A stretch of 64,000 nucleotides of DNA, from NCBI GenBank assembly GCA_016841955.1, contig JAENYE010000001.1, positions 384,025 through 448,024 on the forward strand, given 5' to 3'. The notes beneath the pieces are model-generated. The model was not told where the DNA came from. It searched no databases and worked only from the letters and a program-made list of their open reading frames with translations. The stretch's first letter is position 1, and each line of letters begins with the position of its first letter. Below are positions 15,483 to 23,833 of the stretch, in pieces. The stretch is from Methanobacteriota archaeon (GTDB taxonomy: Archaea; Halobacteriota; Methanomicrobia; Methanomicrobiales; Methanoculleaceae). The position numbers and the translations under genes were made by a program.

Positions 15483-16922
15483 TTATGATGTCCGTCCCTT
15501 CCCGGCCCTGAAGGTCGAGAGGTCGGACTGATGGGTGCCGGCCACGTAGTCCACGACGCAGTGGCAACTCTTCTCCCCGTTGATGTCTACCGGGTAGCAT
15601 CCGGTCAGGCACCCGATGCAGAGATTCCGCTCGCCGCACCCGATCGCCTCCACCAGGTCCTCGAGCGGGATGTAGGTGAGCGAAGTCGCACCGACGCTCT
15701 CCCGCACCGCCTCGACCTCCTTGCCGCTCGCGATCAGTTCCGTGCGGGTTGGCATATCCACCCCGAGGTAGCAGGGGGCGATGATCGGCGGGGAGCCGAC
15801 CCGGAGATGGATCTCACTCGCCCCGGCGTCCCGGATCATGTTCACGATCCGGCGGGAGGTCGTCCCCCGGACGATGCTGTCGTCGATGAGAACCACCCTT
15901 TTGTCCTTCAGGTTTCCCCTGACGGTGTTGAGTTTGATCCGGACCGCCCGCTCCCGCTGCTGCTGGTCCGGCATGATGAACGTCCGGCCCATGTAACGGT
16001 TTTTCATCAGCCCCTCGACGAACGGGATCCCGGAGCGTTCGGCGTAGCCTGCAGCGTACGCGATCCCCGAGTCGGGGACCGGACAGGCCGTATCCGCCTC
16101 GATAGGGCTCGCATCGTAGAGTTTCTGCCCGATCCGGCGCCGCACGTCATAGACAAGCGTCCCGTCCATGACCGAGTCGGCACGGGCGAAGTAGATGTAT
16201 TCGAAGATGCAGTGCGCCCTCCGGTTCGCGGTCGCGATCTGGACGGAGGAGAGCCCGTTTGCATCGATACGGACGAGTTCTCCCGGCAGCACGTCCCTGA
16301 TGAACGTGCCGTCCAGTGCATCGATCGCCACGCTCTCCGATGCGACGATGTAGCCGTGGTCGAGCCTGCCGATGCAGAGCGGTTTGATGCCGAGCGGGTC
16401 TCGGAAGGCATAGACGGTATCGTTCAGGAGCGCAATGGTGGCGTAGGAGCCCCGTAGCCGCCGCATGCAGAGCCGGACGGCATCCTCCATGCTCTTTGAG
16501 GTCCGGAGCGCATCGGCGATGATGTTCCCGATGATCTCGGTGTCGGTCGTGGTGCAGAAGATCTGCCCCCTGCGCTCGTACTCCTCCCGGAGTTCGACCG
16601 TATTGACCAGGTTGCCGTTATGGGCGATCGCGAGGTCGAGCCCCCGGTACCTGAAGTTGAACGGCTGAACGTTCTCCGGGATCTTCGACCCGGTTGTCGG
16701 GTAGCGGACGTGTCCGATTCCGGCGTTGCCCCGCAGTTCCTGCAGGGTCTGGCTGTTGAAGACTTCGGCAACGAGCCCCTGGGCTTTGTGCGTGTACAGG
16801 GTCTTGCCTTCAAAAGTAGAGATCCCCGCGCTCTCCTGCCCCCGGTGCTGGAGAGCGTACAGGGCATAGTACAGCGGAAACGAGACACCGCCAGCATCGA
16901 CGATGCCAACGATACCACACAT
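15483..16922 (-). CDS. purF: Amidophosphoribosyltransferase
   Basis: A 479-residue enzyme for the first committed step of purine synthesis: PRPP + glutamine to phosphoribosylamine. The N-terminal nucleophile Cys2 is present (MCGIVGIVD), so no propeptide is needed. The glutaminase half has GIGHVRYPTTG and the NGNLVN pocket. The PRPP-binding loop is VVLIDDSIVRGTTS at about 345-358. Cysteines near the C terminus (CGERNLCIGCLTGCYP) resemble the Fe-S ligands of some PurF enzymes. It starts 10 bases after the rpl37e stop, forming an lsm-rpl37e-purF operon. Confidence 0.96.
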   Translation of the reverse strand: MCGIVGIVDAGGVSFPLYYALYALQHRGQESAGISTFEGKTLYTHKAQGLVAEVFNSQTLQELRGNAGIGHVRYPTTGSKIPENVQPFNFRYRGLDLAIAHNGNLVNTVELREEYERRGQIFCTTTDTEIIGNIIADALRTSKSMEDAVRLCMRRLRGSYATIALLNDTVYAFRDPLGIKPLCIGRLDHGYIVASESVAIDALDGTFIRDVLPGELVRIDANGLSSVQIATANRRAHCIFEYIYFARADSVMDGTLVYDVRRRIGQKLYDASPIEADTACPVPDSGIAYAAGYAERSGIPFVEGLMKNRYMGRTFIMPDQQQRERAVRIKLNTVRGNLKDKRVVLIDDSIVRGTTSRRIVNMIRDAGASEIHLRVGSPPIIAPCYLGVDMPTRTELIASGKEVEAVRESVGATSLTYIPLEDLVEAIGCGERNLCIGCLTGCYPVDINGEKSCHCVVDYVAGTHQSDLSTFRAGKGRTS

Positions 16923-16931
16923 GATACAACT

Positions 16932-17114
16932 CTAATGCGTCGGTACCTTTGCTTTCTTCTCCGTCCAGCGGTAACTGCGGATCCTCCGGCTTCTGCCGAA
17001 GCCGCAGGCCGCACAGACCTTGTGCTGTGCGTGGAACGATATCTTGCCGCAACGCCTGCAGGCGATGTGGGTGCGCTTCTGCCGCTTGCCCATCGAGGGT
17101 GTGCCTTTTGACAT
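16932..17114 (-). CDS. rpl37e: Ribosomal protein eL37 (L37e)
   Basis: A 60-residue basic zinc-ribbon protein of the large ribosomal subunit. Two Cys pairs are visible, CRRCG and CAACGFG, with the family N terminus [15 protein letters not shown] and the RSYRWTEKK tail. Full length for archaea. It lies 14 bases downstream of lsm, an arrangement common in Euryarchaeota, and just before purF on the same strand. Confidence 0.96.
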   Translation of the reverse strand: MSKGTPSMGKRQKRTHIACRRCGKISFHAQHKVCAACGFGRSRRIRSYRWTEKKAKVPTH

Positions 17115-17128
17115 TATCTCTCACCTAC

Positions 17129-17356
17129 TTATTCTACTGAAGGGGTAATGTAGATCACATTGTCACCGCGGACGATCAACGTGCCGAGTTTCTGCGCCGC
17201 GCCGTCCACTTCTTCTTCTGCCTTATCCAATACCAGATTCATGTGAACGTCGTATCCCTGGAGGATCCCCCGGATCTCCCTCCCACCCTTGAGGCTGATG
17301 ATAACGGGCTGACGATTCAGTACCTGATCTAAAATATCCAACGGTCTTGGCGTCAT
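17129..17356 (-). CDS. Sm-like protein (Lsm)
   Basis: A 75-residue archaeal Sm protein. Sm1 ([31 protein letters not shown]) and Sm2 ([14 protein letters not shown]) motifs are complete, including the RNA-contacting N of HMN and the RGD of Sm2. It assembles into a heptameric ring that binds U-rich RNA. A TATA box at 17386-17395 on this strand leaves a leader of only a few bases, and rpl37e follows immediately. Confidence 0.96.
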   Translation of the reverse strand: MTPRPLDILDQVLNRQPVIISLKGGREIRGILQGYDVHMNLVLDKAEEEVDGAAQKLGTLIVRGDNVIYITPSVE

Positions 17357-17385
17357 ATGATTACCCTGTGCCGTCCTTTCTGGAG

Positions 17386-17395
17386 TAATATATTT
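17386..17395 (-). promoter_or_regulatory. TATA box of the lsm-rpl37e-purF operon
   Basis: AAATATATTA on the minus strand, 30-39 bases before the lsm ATG (17356). A second TATA-like run for the divergent PUA gene lies only 16 bases away, so the two promoters share one short control region. Confidence 0.7.
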
Positions 17396-17410
17396 GAGTG
17401 AGGAAGCTAC

Positions 17411-17420
17411 TTAAATATAA
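17411..17420 (+). promoter_or_regulatory. TATA box of the PUA-domain gene
   Basis: TTAAATATAA lies 47-56 bases before the ATG at 17467, with a start of transcription expected near 17,445. It is back to back with the lsm promoter. Confidence 0.6.
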
Positions 17421-17466
17421 CCGCGATGTTGCGCGAGGGTTAACGCTTCCCCGAGGTCTCGATTAC

Positions 17467-17964
17467 ATGCCCAGGATTACCGTAAAAAAACGCCACGTCA
17501 TCCGTAAGTCACAGATAGCCGATCTCCTGCGCCAGCTTGTCGACGAGATCGGGGCGTCGGCCGACCTCTTTCGGTCCGACCGGATCGAGCGGGTTGAGAC
17601 GGATACTGCCGTCGGGATCTACCTCGTCGACAAAAAACCGCTTCTGATAGCCACCAACGACTGGGCCTTTCCCAGCCTGCGGGGCCTCGTCGAGCACCCG
17701 ATCCCCGAGCGCAGGGTGGTGGTCGATGCCGGCGCGGTCAGGTTCGTCGCAAACGGCGCGGATGCCATGCGCCCCGGGATCGTTTCGATCTCGCCGGACG
17801 TCCGTGCGGGACACCCCGTGCAGGTCGTGGAGGAGCGCCACGGCAAACCGCTCGCTATCGGAATTGCGCTCTTCGATGCAGCCGATATGGAGCGGCAGGA
17901 GAAGGGCAAGTCGGTCAAAAGCATCCACTATGTCGGGGACGATGTCTGGAATCTTGAAATCTAA
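17467..17964 (+). CDS. PUA-domain RNA-binding protein, MCT-1/MCTS1-like
   Basis: A 165-residue protein with an N-terminal domain (about 1-75, starting RITVKKRHVIRKSQI) followed by a PUA domain (about 78-160). The PUA domain contains RRVVVDAGAVRFVANGADAMRPGIV and GKPLAIGIALFDA, the canonical PUA strands. The architecture is that of archaeal homologues of eukaryotic MCT-1, which binds 40S subunits with DENR during recycling and initiation; the archaeal role is presumed related. The ATG at 17467 fits the domain start; a longer upstream frame has no support. Confidence 0.85.
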   Translation: MPRITVKKRHVIRKSQIADLLRQLVDEIGASADLFRSDRIERVETDTAVGIYLVDKKPLLIATNDWAFPSLRGLVEHPIPERRVVVDAGAVRFVANGADAMRPGIVSISPDVRAGHPVQVVEERHGKPLAIGIALFDAADMERQEKGKSVKSIHYVGDDVWNLEI

Positions 17965-18014
17965 CGGAGAAATTAAAAGATACTATTAAATAAAATTCAT
18001 TCCTCAATTTTTCT

Positions 18015-18392
18015 ATGGTTAAAAAGCTCTTTGACAGCATCCTCGGTAAAAGTCCAGCACGAAACGAAGAGGACTACATGGAACTCGATCTCGCCTCCTA
18101 CGAGGGATCGAATGAAGAAGAACCGGCATCCATGTACATCAAGATCGCCACCATCGCCGACCTCAAAGATACCCCCCGCGTCAAAGACGAGGTCTACAAC
18201 GGCAACATCGTCATCGTCGATATCGGGCGGCTGAAGATGGACAAGGTGACGTTCGAGCGGGTTCTAAAGGACCTCCGTGACGTGGCAAAGGACGTGAACG
18301 GCGACATCGTCGGCCTCGGAGAGCAGAAGTACGTTCTCATCACGCCTATGTCCGTCAAGGTCTCCCGCGAGAAGATCGGCGGGGGCCTGTAG
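18015..18392 (+). CDS. sepF: Cell division protein SepF
   Basis: A 125-residue archaeal SepF. The short N-terminal helix (MVKKLFDSILG) is a membrane-binding amphipathic segment. An acidic linker precedes the core domain (about 40-120), which contains YNGNIVIVDIGRL and a C-terminal beta/alpha region. Archaeal SepF anchors FtsZ to the membrane in species lacking FtsA. An AT-rich promoter (about 17,971-17,998) precedes the ATG. The stop overlaps the GTG of the zinc-finger gene downstream, so the two are coupled. Confidence 0.9.
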   Translation: MVKKLFDSILGKSPARNEEDYMELDLASYEGSNEEEPASMYIKIATIADLKDTPRVKDEVYNGNIVIVDIGRLKMDKVTFERVLKDLRDVAKDVNGDIVGLGEQKYVLITPMSVKVSREKIGGGL

Positions 18393-18919
18393 TGCGGGAG
18401 TCCCATCCGGGAACCTGTCCCGCGTGCGGGGGCGAGATCCGGATCGTCCATCATCGTCTCGATATCCCCCACTTTCCCGACATCCTGCTCGTTGCAATCG
18501 CCTGCGACGCCTGCGGCTACCGGCACACCGACACCATCATTCTCGGGGAGGGCGACCCGGTCAGGTGGACGGTGCGGGTGGAGGAGCCCGGCGACCTCGC
18601 CATCCGGGTGGCGCGGAGCACGACGGGGATGATCGAGATCCCGGAACTCGGGCTGAAGGTCGAGCCCGGCACCGCCTGCGAAGGATTCGTCACCAATATC
18701 GAGGGGATCCTCTCCCGCTTCGAGCAGGCGGTGGAGACGATCCTCGCGAACCCCGAGAGCGAAGACGAACGGGCGGCCGCGCTCCGGATGCAGGAGACGA
18801 TCGGCGCTGCACGGGAGGTGGCCTTCCCGTTCACGGTCATCCTCGAGGATCCCGCCGGAAACAGCGCGCTCGTCAGTGAAAAAGCCGAAAAGATGCTCCT
18901 CACTCAGGGAGAAGCCTGA
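18392..18919 (+). CDS. ZPR1-type zinc-finger protein
   Basis: A 175-residue protein. The zinc finger CPACGG...CDACGYR (about residues 9-44) is followed by the ZPR1 beta-sandwich portion (MIEIPELGLKVEPGTACEGFVTNIEGILSRF), whose ELGL and GFVTNIEGIL stretches are diagnostic. Archaeal members have a single ZPR1 unit, as here. Eukaryotic ZPR1 is an eEF1A-specific folding factor; by analogy this may act on aEF1A. It starts at a GTG overlapping the sepF stop codon. Confidence 0.88.
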   Translation: MRESHPGTCPACGGEIRIVHHRLDIPHFPDILLVAIACDACGYRHTDTIILGEGDPVRWTVRVEEPGDLAIRVARSTTGMIEIPELGLKVEPGTACEGFVTNIEGILSRFEQAVETILANPESEDERAAALRMQETIGAAREVAFPFTVILEDPAGNSALVSEKAEKMLLTQGEA

Positions 18920-18995
18920 TACTTTTCTTTTGCCTCCCGAGGGTTAACCTAAAGTAGAACCTCCGTCCATACGGCACGCCTTGAGGTGAATGAAG

Positions 18996-19232
18996 ATGGC
19001 ACGAACGATATCTGTGCTGAAGTGGGAGAGCGAAGTGGAAGTCGAGAACGCCGTCCACGATATCAAGGCGGAGATGGACCGGGAGGGTGGGCTCACCAAG
19101 GAGACGGAGCGGGCGATGCAGCACTCGCTCAGGATAGCCGACCCCGACCTTGCGAACCACTTCCTGAAGCGGGTCCGGGAACAGGTCCCCGACGCGCTGC
19201 ACTACTTCGAGGAGCACGGCGGCGGGGCGTGA
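18996..19232 (+). CDS. Conserved-looking hypothetical helical protein
   Basis: A 78-residue acidic, mostly helical protein (SEVEVENAVHDIKAEMDREGG, then ADPDLANHFLKRVREQVPDAL). GAGGTGA lies six bases before this ATG; an earlier ATG at 18990 overlaps the spacing region. A final GGGA tail follows HYFEEH. I do not recognise the family. The good ribosome site and codon usage like its neighbours support a real gene. Confidence 0.6.
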   Translation: MARTISVLKWESEVEVENAVHDIKAEMDREGGLTKETERAMQHSLRIADPDLANHFLKRVREQVPDALHYFEEHGGGA

Positions 19233-19694
19233 ACGATCGAAGGGCATGAGTGGCCTGGAGGGTCGGAGCGTAAGCGCCCGGGGGTGTGGGGTGTGACAGA
19301 TCTACGAACTAGGGCACTCGCACCGTCCGGTGCGAGTGCAAATACCAGCCGGCGGGGGGTTTGAGTGGGACGGAGTTCTTCAGGTGTGACGTCCCCAAAT
19401 GTGACCACCAAAAAGGAGTATAAACGCTAGGAGACAGTCGAGGCCGGTGGAACAGCGAGGACGAGGAGAAAGCCCCGTACAGTGGACCGTGGTGGCTATC
19501 ACGTTTGGGGGAGGGGCTGACGGGGAGGGGGGTCTCCCCCCCCCCCTGTCCCCACCCCCCAGTCGCGATATTCCCACGAAATCCGTGCACGGGGTTGAGC
19601 AATGTTTCACCAGAACAAAGCATAAGAGACATGAGGCGGCTGACATTTCACCCGCCGGTCACAAAAAATCAGAGAGGGGAGGGAAAAATCCTCT
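19233..19694. other. Gene-poor stretch with hairpin and C-tract
   Basis: About 460 bases with no supported gene. A perfect 11-bp stem (GCACTCGCACC-GTCC-GGTGCGAGTGC) lies at 19314-19339. GGAGTATAAACG at about 19,421-19,432 resembles a TATA element. A strongly strand-biased tract at 19521-19560 has G-runs followed by eleven consecutive C residues and could form a long G:C hairpin or a quadruplex. Several open frames cross it but look like shadows. Confidence 0.5.
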
Positions 19695-22139
19695 TCACCG
19701 GATCTCCACACCCTTCAACCGCACCCCCGGCTCCTCCGTCACCTCGCCGACCACCCGGGCTTCGGGGACGATCGACCGGATCGCGGCCACGCTTTCGGCC
19801 GGGACGACGAAGGCGTAGCCCATGCCCATGTTGAAGGTGCGGTACATCTCCGCGTCACCGATCCCGCCGGTCTCCTGCAGCCAGGAAAAGATCTCGGGGA
19901 CCGGGAGGGGATCGGTGACGGAGAACCCGTACTCCGAGAGCCTCTTGAAGTTCAGGAGGCCGCCGCCGGTGACGTGGCACATCCCGTGAATGGTGCAGGC
20001 CTCCGTCACCCGGAGCACTTCGTGGTAGATCCGGGTGGGCGTCAGGAGTTCTTCGCCGAGGGTCTTCCCGTTCGGAAGAAGGGTGTCGTAGGAGGCGTAC
20101 TCCTCGACGACCCGGCGGGCGAGGGTTAAGCCGTTGCTGTGGACGCCGCTCGAGGGAACCCCGACGATCCGGTCGCCGGGAACGATCCCCTCGCCGGTGA
20201 CGACCTTCTCCTTCTTCTGGACCCCGAGACAGGTCCCCGCGAGGTCGAGGCCGTTCACGAGCCCCTTGAGGGTCGCGGTCTCGCCGCCGACGATGTTCAT
20301 GTTCGCGAGCCGCGCCCCAACGTTGAGTCCCTCGCCGATCTGGGCCATCTTCTCGGGCGAGAGCGCGTCGGTCGCTATGTAGTCGACGAATGCCACCGGT
20401 TCGAGGTTCATCACGTAGAGGTCGTTCACGTTCATCGCGATGCAGTCGATCCCGACGGTCCGCCAGTCGCAAAGTGCGTCGGCGACGAGCATCTTGGTGC
20501 CGACACCGTCGACCGCGAGCGCGAGGACATGGGGGCCGAAATCGATCAGCCCGGCAAAGTGCCCGACCTTCCCGAGCATCGAGAATGCGCCGGTCCTCCG
20601 GTAGGTGAGGCTGTCGATCAGCGCCCGCACCGCCCGGGCCTCGAGGTCGATATCGACCCCCGCTTCACGGTAGGTATGTCCTTCAGCACGGCACAACCCT
20701 CTGGGTTGTGCCTGGCAGGAAGATGCGAAGGCATCTTCCGTGTCATCTGAGTTCTCCGAGAGACGGAATTCGTCGTGCAATACCTGCAGGGCCCGTTTGC
20801 CGTCTCCGGCCGTCACGACGAACGAGACGTTCACCTCGCTTGAACCCTGCGAGATCATCATCATATTGATCCCGGCCCGGCCGAGCGCTGAGAAGATCCG
20901 GCCTCCCGTTCCCGGGGTGCCGGCCATCCCCGCACCCACGACGGCGACCGCAGCGACGTCCCGGTCGTAGGTGACCTCGCGCACGATACCCTGCTTCACG
21001 ATCGGGGTGAGGGCGGCGATCGCGGCATCCAGGTGGGATTCGTCGATGATGAGGGAGATGTTCGCCTCGCTTGAGCCCTGCGAGATCATCATGACGTTCA
21101 CCTCCCGCTCAGCGAGCGCAGAGAAGATTGTCTTTGCGACGCCGGGGCGGCCGATCATCTGCGCGCCGTTGATATTGACCAGGGCCACCTTCTCGATCAA
21201 GGCGATGGCCTTGACCACCCGCTTCTCCTGGTGCTCATCGCGGAGGATGAGGGTTCCGGGGACTTCGGGCCGGAAGGAGTTCTTGACCCGGATCGGGATA
21301 TCCTTCTGCATCGCGGGTTCGACCGACCGCGGGTGCAGCACCTTCGCGCCGAAGAAGGAGAGTTCCATCACCTCCAGGTAGGAGATGTCGTCGAGCACCC
21401 GGGCGTCCTTGATGATCCGGGGGTCGGAGGTCATCACCCCGTCGACGTCGGTCCAGATCCAGACCTCGTCGGCATCGATCCCGGCGCCGACGACGGCGGC
21501 CGAGTAGTCGGAACCGCTCCGCCCGAGGGTGGTGATGACGCCCTGCTCGGTCGCCCCCATGAAGCCCATGATCACCGGGACGGTGTCCGTGAGCAGCGGG
21601 GTGACCCGGTTCCGGATGTTCTCCTCGCTCGCCGGGAGAGCGCGGGCGTCCCCGTGGTTCGCCGTCGTGACGATCCCGGCCTCGGCACCGTTGAGGAAGA
21701 TCGAGGAGATGCCGCGCTGACGGAGAGCGGCGCTCACGATCGGGGCGGAGAGCCGCTCCCCGAAGGAGACGATATAGTCGCGGGACCGGGGAGTCAGCTC
21801 CTTGAGGGTGTATACTGCGGTGAGGATGTTCTGCAGCCGGGTGAGCCGGTCGTCGATGACCGCCGTCACCTCGTCGGCGTAGTCGGGGGCCGTCTCGCCA
21901 AGGAGCCGGGTGTGCCGGGTCCGCATCGCTGCTAGGAGCGTCCCGATCTCCGGCTGCTCCTTGCTTGTTGCGACCTCGTCGGCCACCGCGATGATCTGGT
22001 CGGTGACTCCCGAGCATGCCGATACGACCACCGCGACCTCGTCGCCTGCTGCACGGTGCGATTCTACAATGTCTGCGACCCGCCGGATACAGTCTGCCTC
22101 ACCGACGGAGGTGCCGCCAAATTTCATTAAAAGCCTCAT
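19695..22139 (-). CDS. Aspartokinase-PurM (AIR synthase) fusion
   Basis: One uninterrupted 814-residue frame. Residues 1-455 are aspartate kinase: KFGGTSVG at the N terminus, GRSGSDYSAA, and two ACT domains (each with SQGSSE) for feedback control. This half makes aspartyl phosphate for Lys/Thr/Met synthesis. Residues about 485-814 are phosphoribosylformylglycinamidine cyclo-ligase: YREAGVDID, DGVGTKML, HSNGLTLARR and GGGLLNF. The two are joined by a polar, Cys/Arg-rich linker encoded by two perfect DNA palindromes (20691-20739). No ATG or GTG restarts purM in frame; a TTG in the linker could. Two such pathways have no reason to be fused, so this is probably an insertion-made fusion. Confidence 0.88.
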   Translation of the reverse strand: MRLLMKFGGTSVGEADCIRRVADIVESHRAAGDEVAVVVSACSGVTDQIIAVADEVATSKEQPEIGTLLAAMRTRHTRLLGETAPDYADEVTAVIDDRLTRLQNILTAVYTLKELTPRSRDYIVSFGERLSAPIVSAALRQRGISSIFLNGAEAGIVTTANHGDARALPASEENIRNRVTPLLTDTVPVIMGFMGATEQGVITTLGRSGSDYSAAVVGAGIDADEVWIWTDVDGVMTSDPRIIKDARVLDDISYLEVMELSFFGAKVLHPRSVEPAMQKDIPIRVKNSFRPEVPGTLILRDEHQEKRVVKAIALIEKVALVNINGAQMIGRPGVAKTIFSALAEREVNVMMISQGSSEANISLIIDESHLDAAIAALTPIVKQGIVREVTYDRDVAAVAVVGAGMAGTPGTGGRIFSALGRAGINMMMISQGSSEVNVSFVVTAGDGKRALQVLHDEFRLSENSDDTEDAFASSCQAQPRGLCRAEGHTYREAGVDIDLEARAVRALIDSLTYRRTGAFSMLGKVGHFAGLIDFGPHVLALAVDGVGTKMLVADALCDWRTVGIDCIAMNVNDLYVMNLEPVAFVDYIATDALSPEKMAQIGEGLNVGARLANMNIVGGETATLKGLVNGLDLAGTCLGVQKKEKVVTGEGIVPGDRIVGVPSSGVHSNGLTLARRVVEEYASYDTLLPNGKTLGEELLTPTRIYHEVLRVTEACTIHGMCHVTGGGLLNFKRLSEYGFSVTDPLPVPEIFSWLQETGGIGDAEMYRTFNMGMGYAFVVPAESVAAIRSIVPEARVVGEVTEEPGVRLKGVEIR
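20691..20739. repeat. Twin palindromes in the lysC-purM junction
   Basis: GCACAACCC-TCT-GGGTTGTGC (20691-20711) is followed after six bases by GGAAGATGC-GAAG-GCATCTTCC (20718-20739). Both stems are perfect 9-mers with 3- or 4-base loops. The block encodes the linker that joins aspartokinase to PurM in frame, and the GAAG loop recalls the GAA-loop hairpins at 14,809 and 14,870. Confidence 0.85.
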
Positions 22140-22198
22140 TCTGGCTCACTTGTCCCTGCAATTACTTTATGGTATTATACAACGCACCGACTAATAAG
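22140..22198. promoter_or_regulatory. Shared divergent promoter region of lysC-purM and tfrAB
   Basis: Only 59 bases separate the two starts. The AT-rich core ATTACTTTATGGTATTATAC (22161-22180) contains TATA-like runs readable on both strands (TTTATGG... rightward, GTATAATACC leftward). The two transcripts must therefore compete for or share this site. Confidence 0.5.
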
Positions 22199-23833
22199 AT
22201 GCTTGTAGACGAGATTGTGGACGCGCACGTGCTGGTTATCGGAAGCGGGGGCGCCGGGGTACGGGCTGCCATCGAGGCCTCCCGGTACGGCGGCGTGGTC
22301 CTGGTCTCCAAGACCATCGCCGGCAAAGGCGGGTGCACGACGATGGCGGAAGGCGGCTTCAACGCCGTGTTGCGGGACCGGGACTCAGTTCTGGTCCACC
22401 GCGAGGATACGCTGAAGGGCGGGGCGTACCTCAACGACCCCGCTCTGGTGGACGCACTGACCCGTGAGGCGCCGGAGCGGATGGCGGACCTCGTCCGGTG
22501 GGGTGCGGTCTTCGACGTCACGGACGATCGAATGGTGGCGCAGCGGCCGTTCGGCGGGCAGCGGTTCCCCCGGACCTGCTACGCCGGGGACCGGACCGGC
22601 CACGAGATGATCATGACCCTCCTCGACCGCCTCGACGCGACCGATACGCACCTCTACCAGGAGGTCTCGGTCGTCGACCTCGTAAAAGACGAGAGCGGTG
22701 CCGTCGCCGGCGCCGTCGCTCTCGACCGGGACGGCAGTCTCGTGCTCTTCCGGGCCGACGCCACGGTGCTTGCGACCGGCGGGGGGACGCAGGCTTACGA
22801 TATATCCACGAACTCCGCCGCCGGGACCGGCGACGGGTTCGCCATGGCCTACCGGGCAGGGGCGGAGCTGATCGACATGGAGATGGTCCAGTTTCACCCG
22901 ACAGGCGCGGTCTACCCCTACGACGCCCGCGGCCGCCTGGTGACGGAGGCGGTCCGGGGCGAGGGGGGCATTCTCCTGAACGCGCGGCGGGAGCGGTTCA
23001 TGGAGCGCTACGACCCCGAGCGGATGGAGCTCTCCACCCGGGATGTGGTGGCCCGGGCGATCGCGACCGAGGTGCTGGAGGGCCGGGGGACGAACCGCGG
23101 CGGGGTCTATCTGGACGTGACCCATCTCCCCGCGGAGCAGATCGAGGCCCGGCTCCCGGTGATGCTGGAGCAGTTCCTCACATTCGGCGTGGATATCAGG
23201 CGGGAGCCGATGGAGGTGGCGCCCACCGCCCACCACATCATGGGCGGGCTCCGGATCACCCCGGAGTGCCGGACGACCATACCCGGCCTCTTCGCCTGCG
23301 GCGAGGTGACCGGCGGGGTGCACGGCGCAAACCGCCTCGGCGGGAATGCGCTTGCGGATACGCAGGTATTCGGGAAGCGCGCCGGGGAGTTCGCCGGGAA
23401 GGCACCGGAACGGAGCGGCCGGATCGATCCCGCCCGGGTCGATGAGGTAACCCGGATGCTCGACGCCTTCTTCGAGGGGGCGATAAGCCCCGCAGAGGTC
23501 AGGAAGGACCTGAAACTCACGATGTGGAACCAGGCCGGGATCTTCCGGAACGCCCCCGACCTCCGGACGGCCCTGACGCATGTCCGTCGGCTGGCCGACC
23601 GGCGGCTCTGCGCCGCCTCGACCGCGAACCTTCTCGAGTGCTGCACGGTCCGGAACATGTGCACCACGGCATCCCTGATCGTGCGGTGCGCCCTGCTGCG
23701 ACCCGAGAACCGGGGGGCTCACGTCCGGCTGGACGCGGAGACCGCCACCACGGACCCGGCGAGGTCGCCGTTCGGCCACACCTATGTCTCGCTCTCCAGG
23801 GAAGGGATCGAGCGGCGGGAGGTGCCGGCATGA
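22199..23833 (+). CDS. tfrA: Thiol:fumarate reductase flavoprotein subunit
   Basis: A 544-residue FAD enzyme of the fumarate reductase/succinate dehydrogenase A family. The dinucleotide fold reads VLVIGSGGAGVRAAIEA, and the flavin-linking region GGCTTMAEGGFNA follows. The substrate site has MVQFHPTGA and APTAHHIMGGL, and GNALADTQVFGKRAG is near the end of the FAD domain. With TfrB it reduces fumarate to succinate using coenzyme M and coenzyme B thiols, giving the heterodisulfide. The ATG at 22199 follows the promoter directly; a longer frame running into lysC is not real. The stop overlaps the tfrB ATG. Confidence 0.92.
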   Translation: MLVDEIVDAHVLVIGSGGAGVRAAIEASRYGGVVLVSKTIAGKGGCTTMAEGGFNAVLRDRDSVLVHREDTLKGGAYLNDPALVDALTREAPERMADLVRWGAVFDVTDDRMVAQRPFGGQRFPRTCYAGDRTGHEMIMTLLDRLDATDTHLYQEVSVVDLVKDESGAVAGAVALDRDGSLVLFRADATVLATGGGTQAYDISTNSAAGTGDGFAMAYRAGAELIDMEMVQFHPTGAVYPYDARGRLVTEAVRGEGGILLNARRERFMERYDPERMELSTRDVVARAIATEVLEGRGTNRGGVYLDVTHLPAEQIEARLPVMLEQFLTFGVDIRREPMEVAPTAHHIMGGLRITPECRTTIPGLFACGEVTGGVHGANRLGGNALADTQVFGKRAGEFAGKAPERSGRIDPARVDEVTRMLDAFFEGAISPAEVRKDLKLTMWNQAGIFRNAPDLRTALTHVRRLADRRLCAASTANLLECCTVRNMCTTASLIVRCALLRPENRGAHVRLDAETATTDPARSPFGHTYVSLSREGIERREVPA

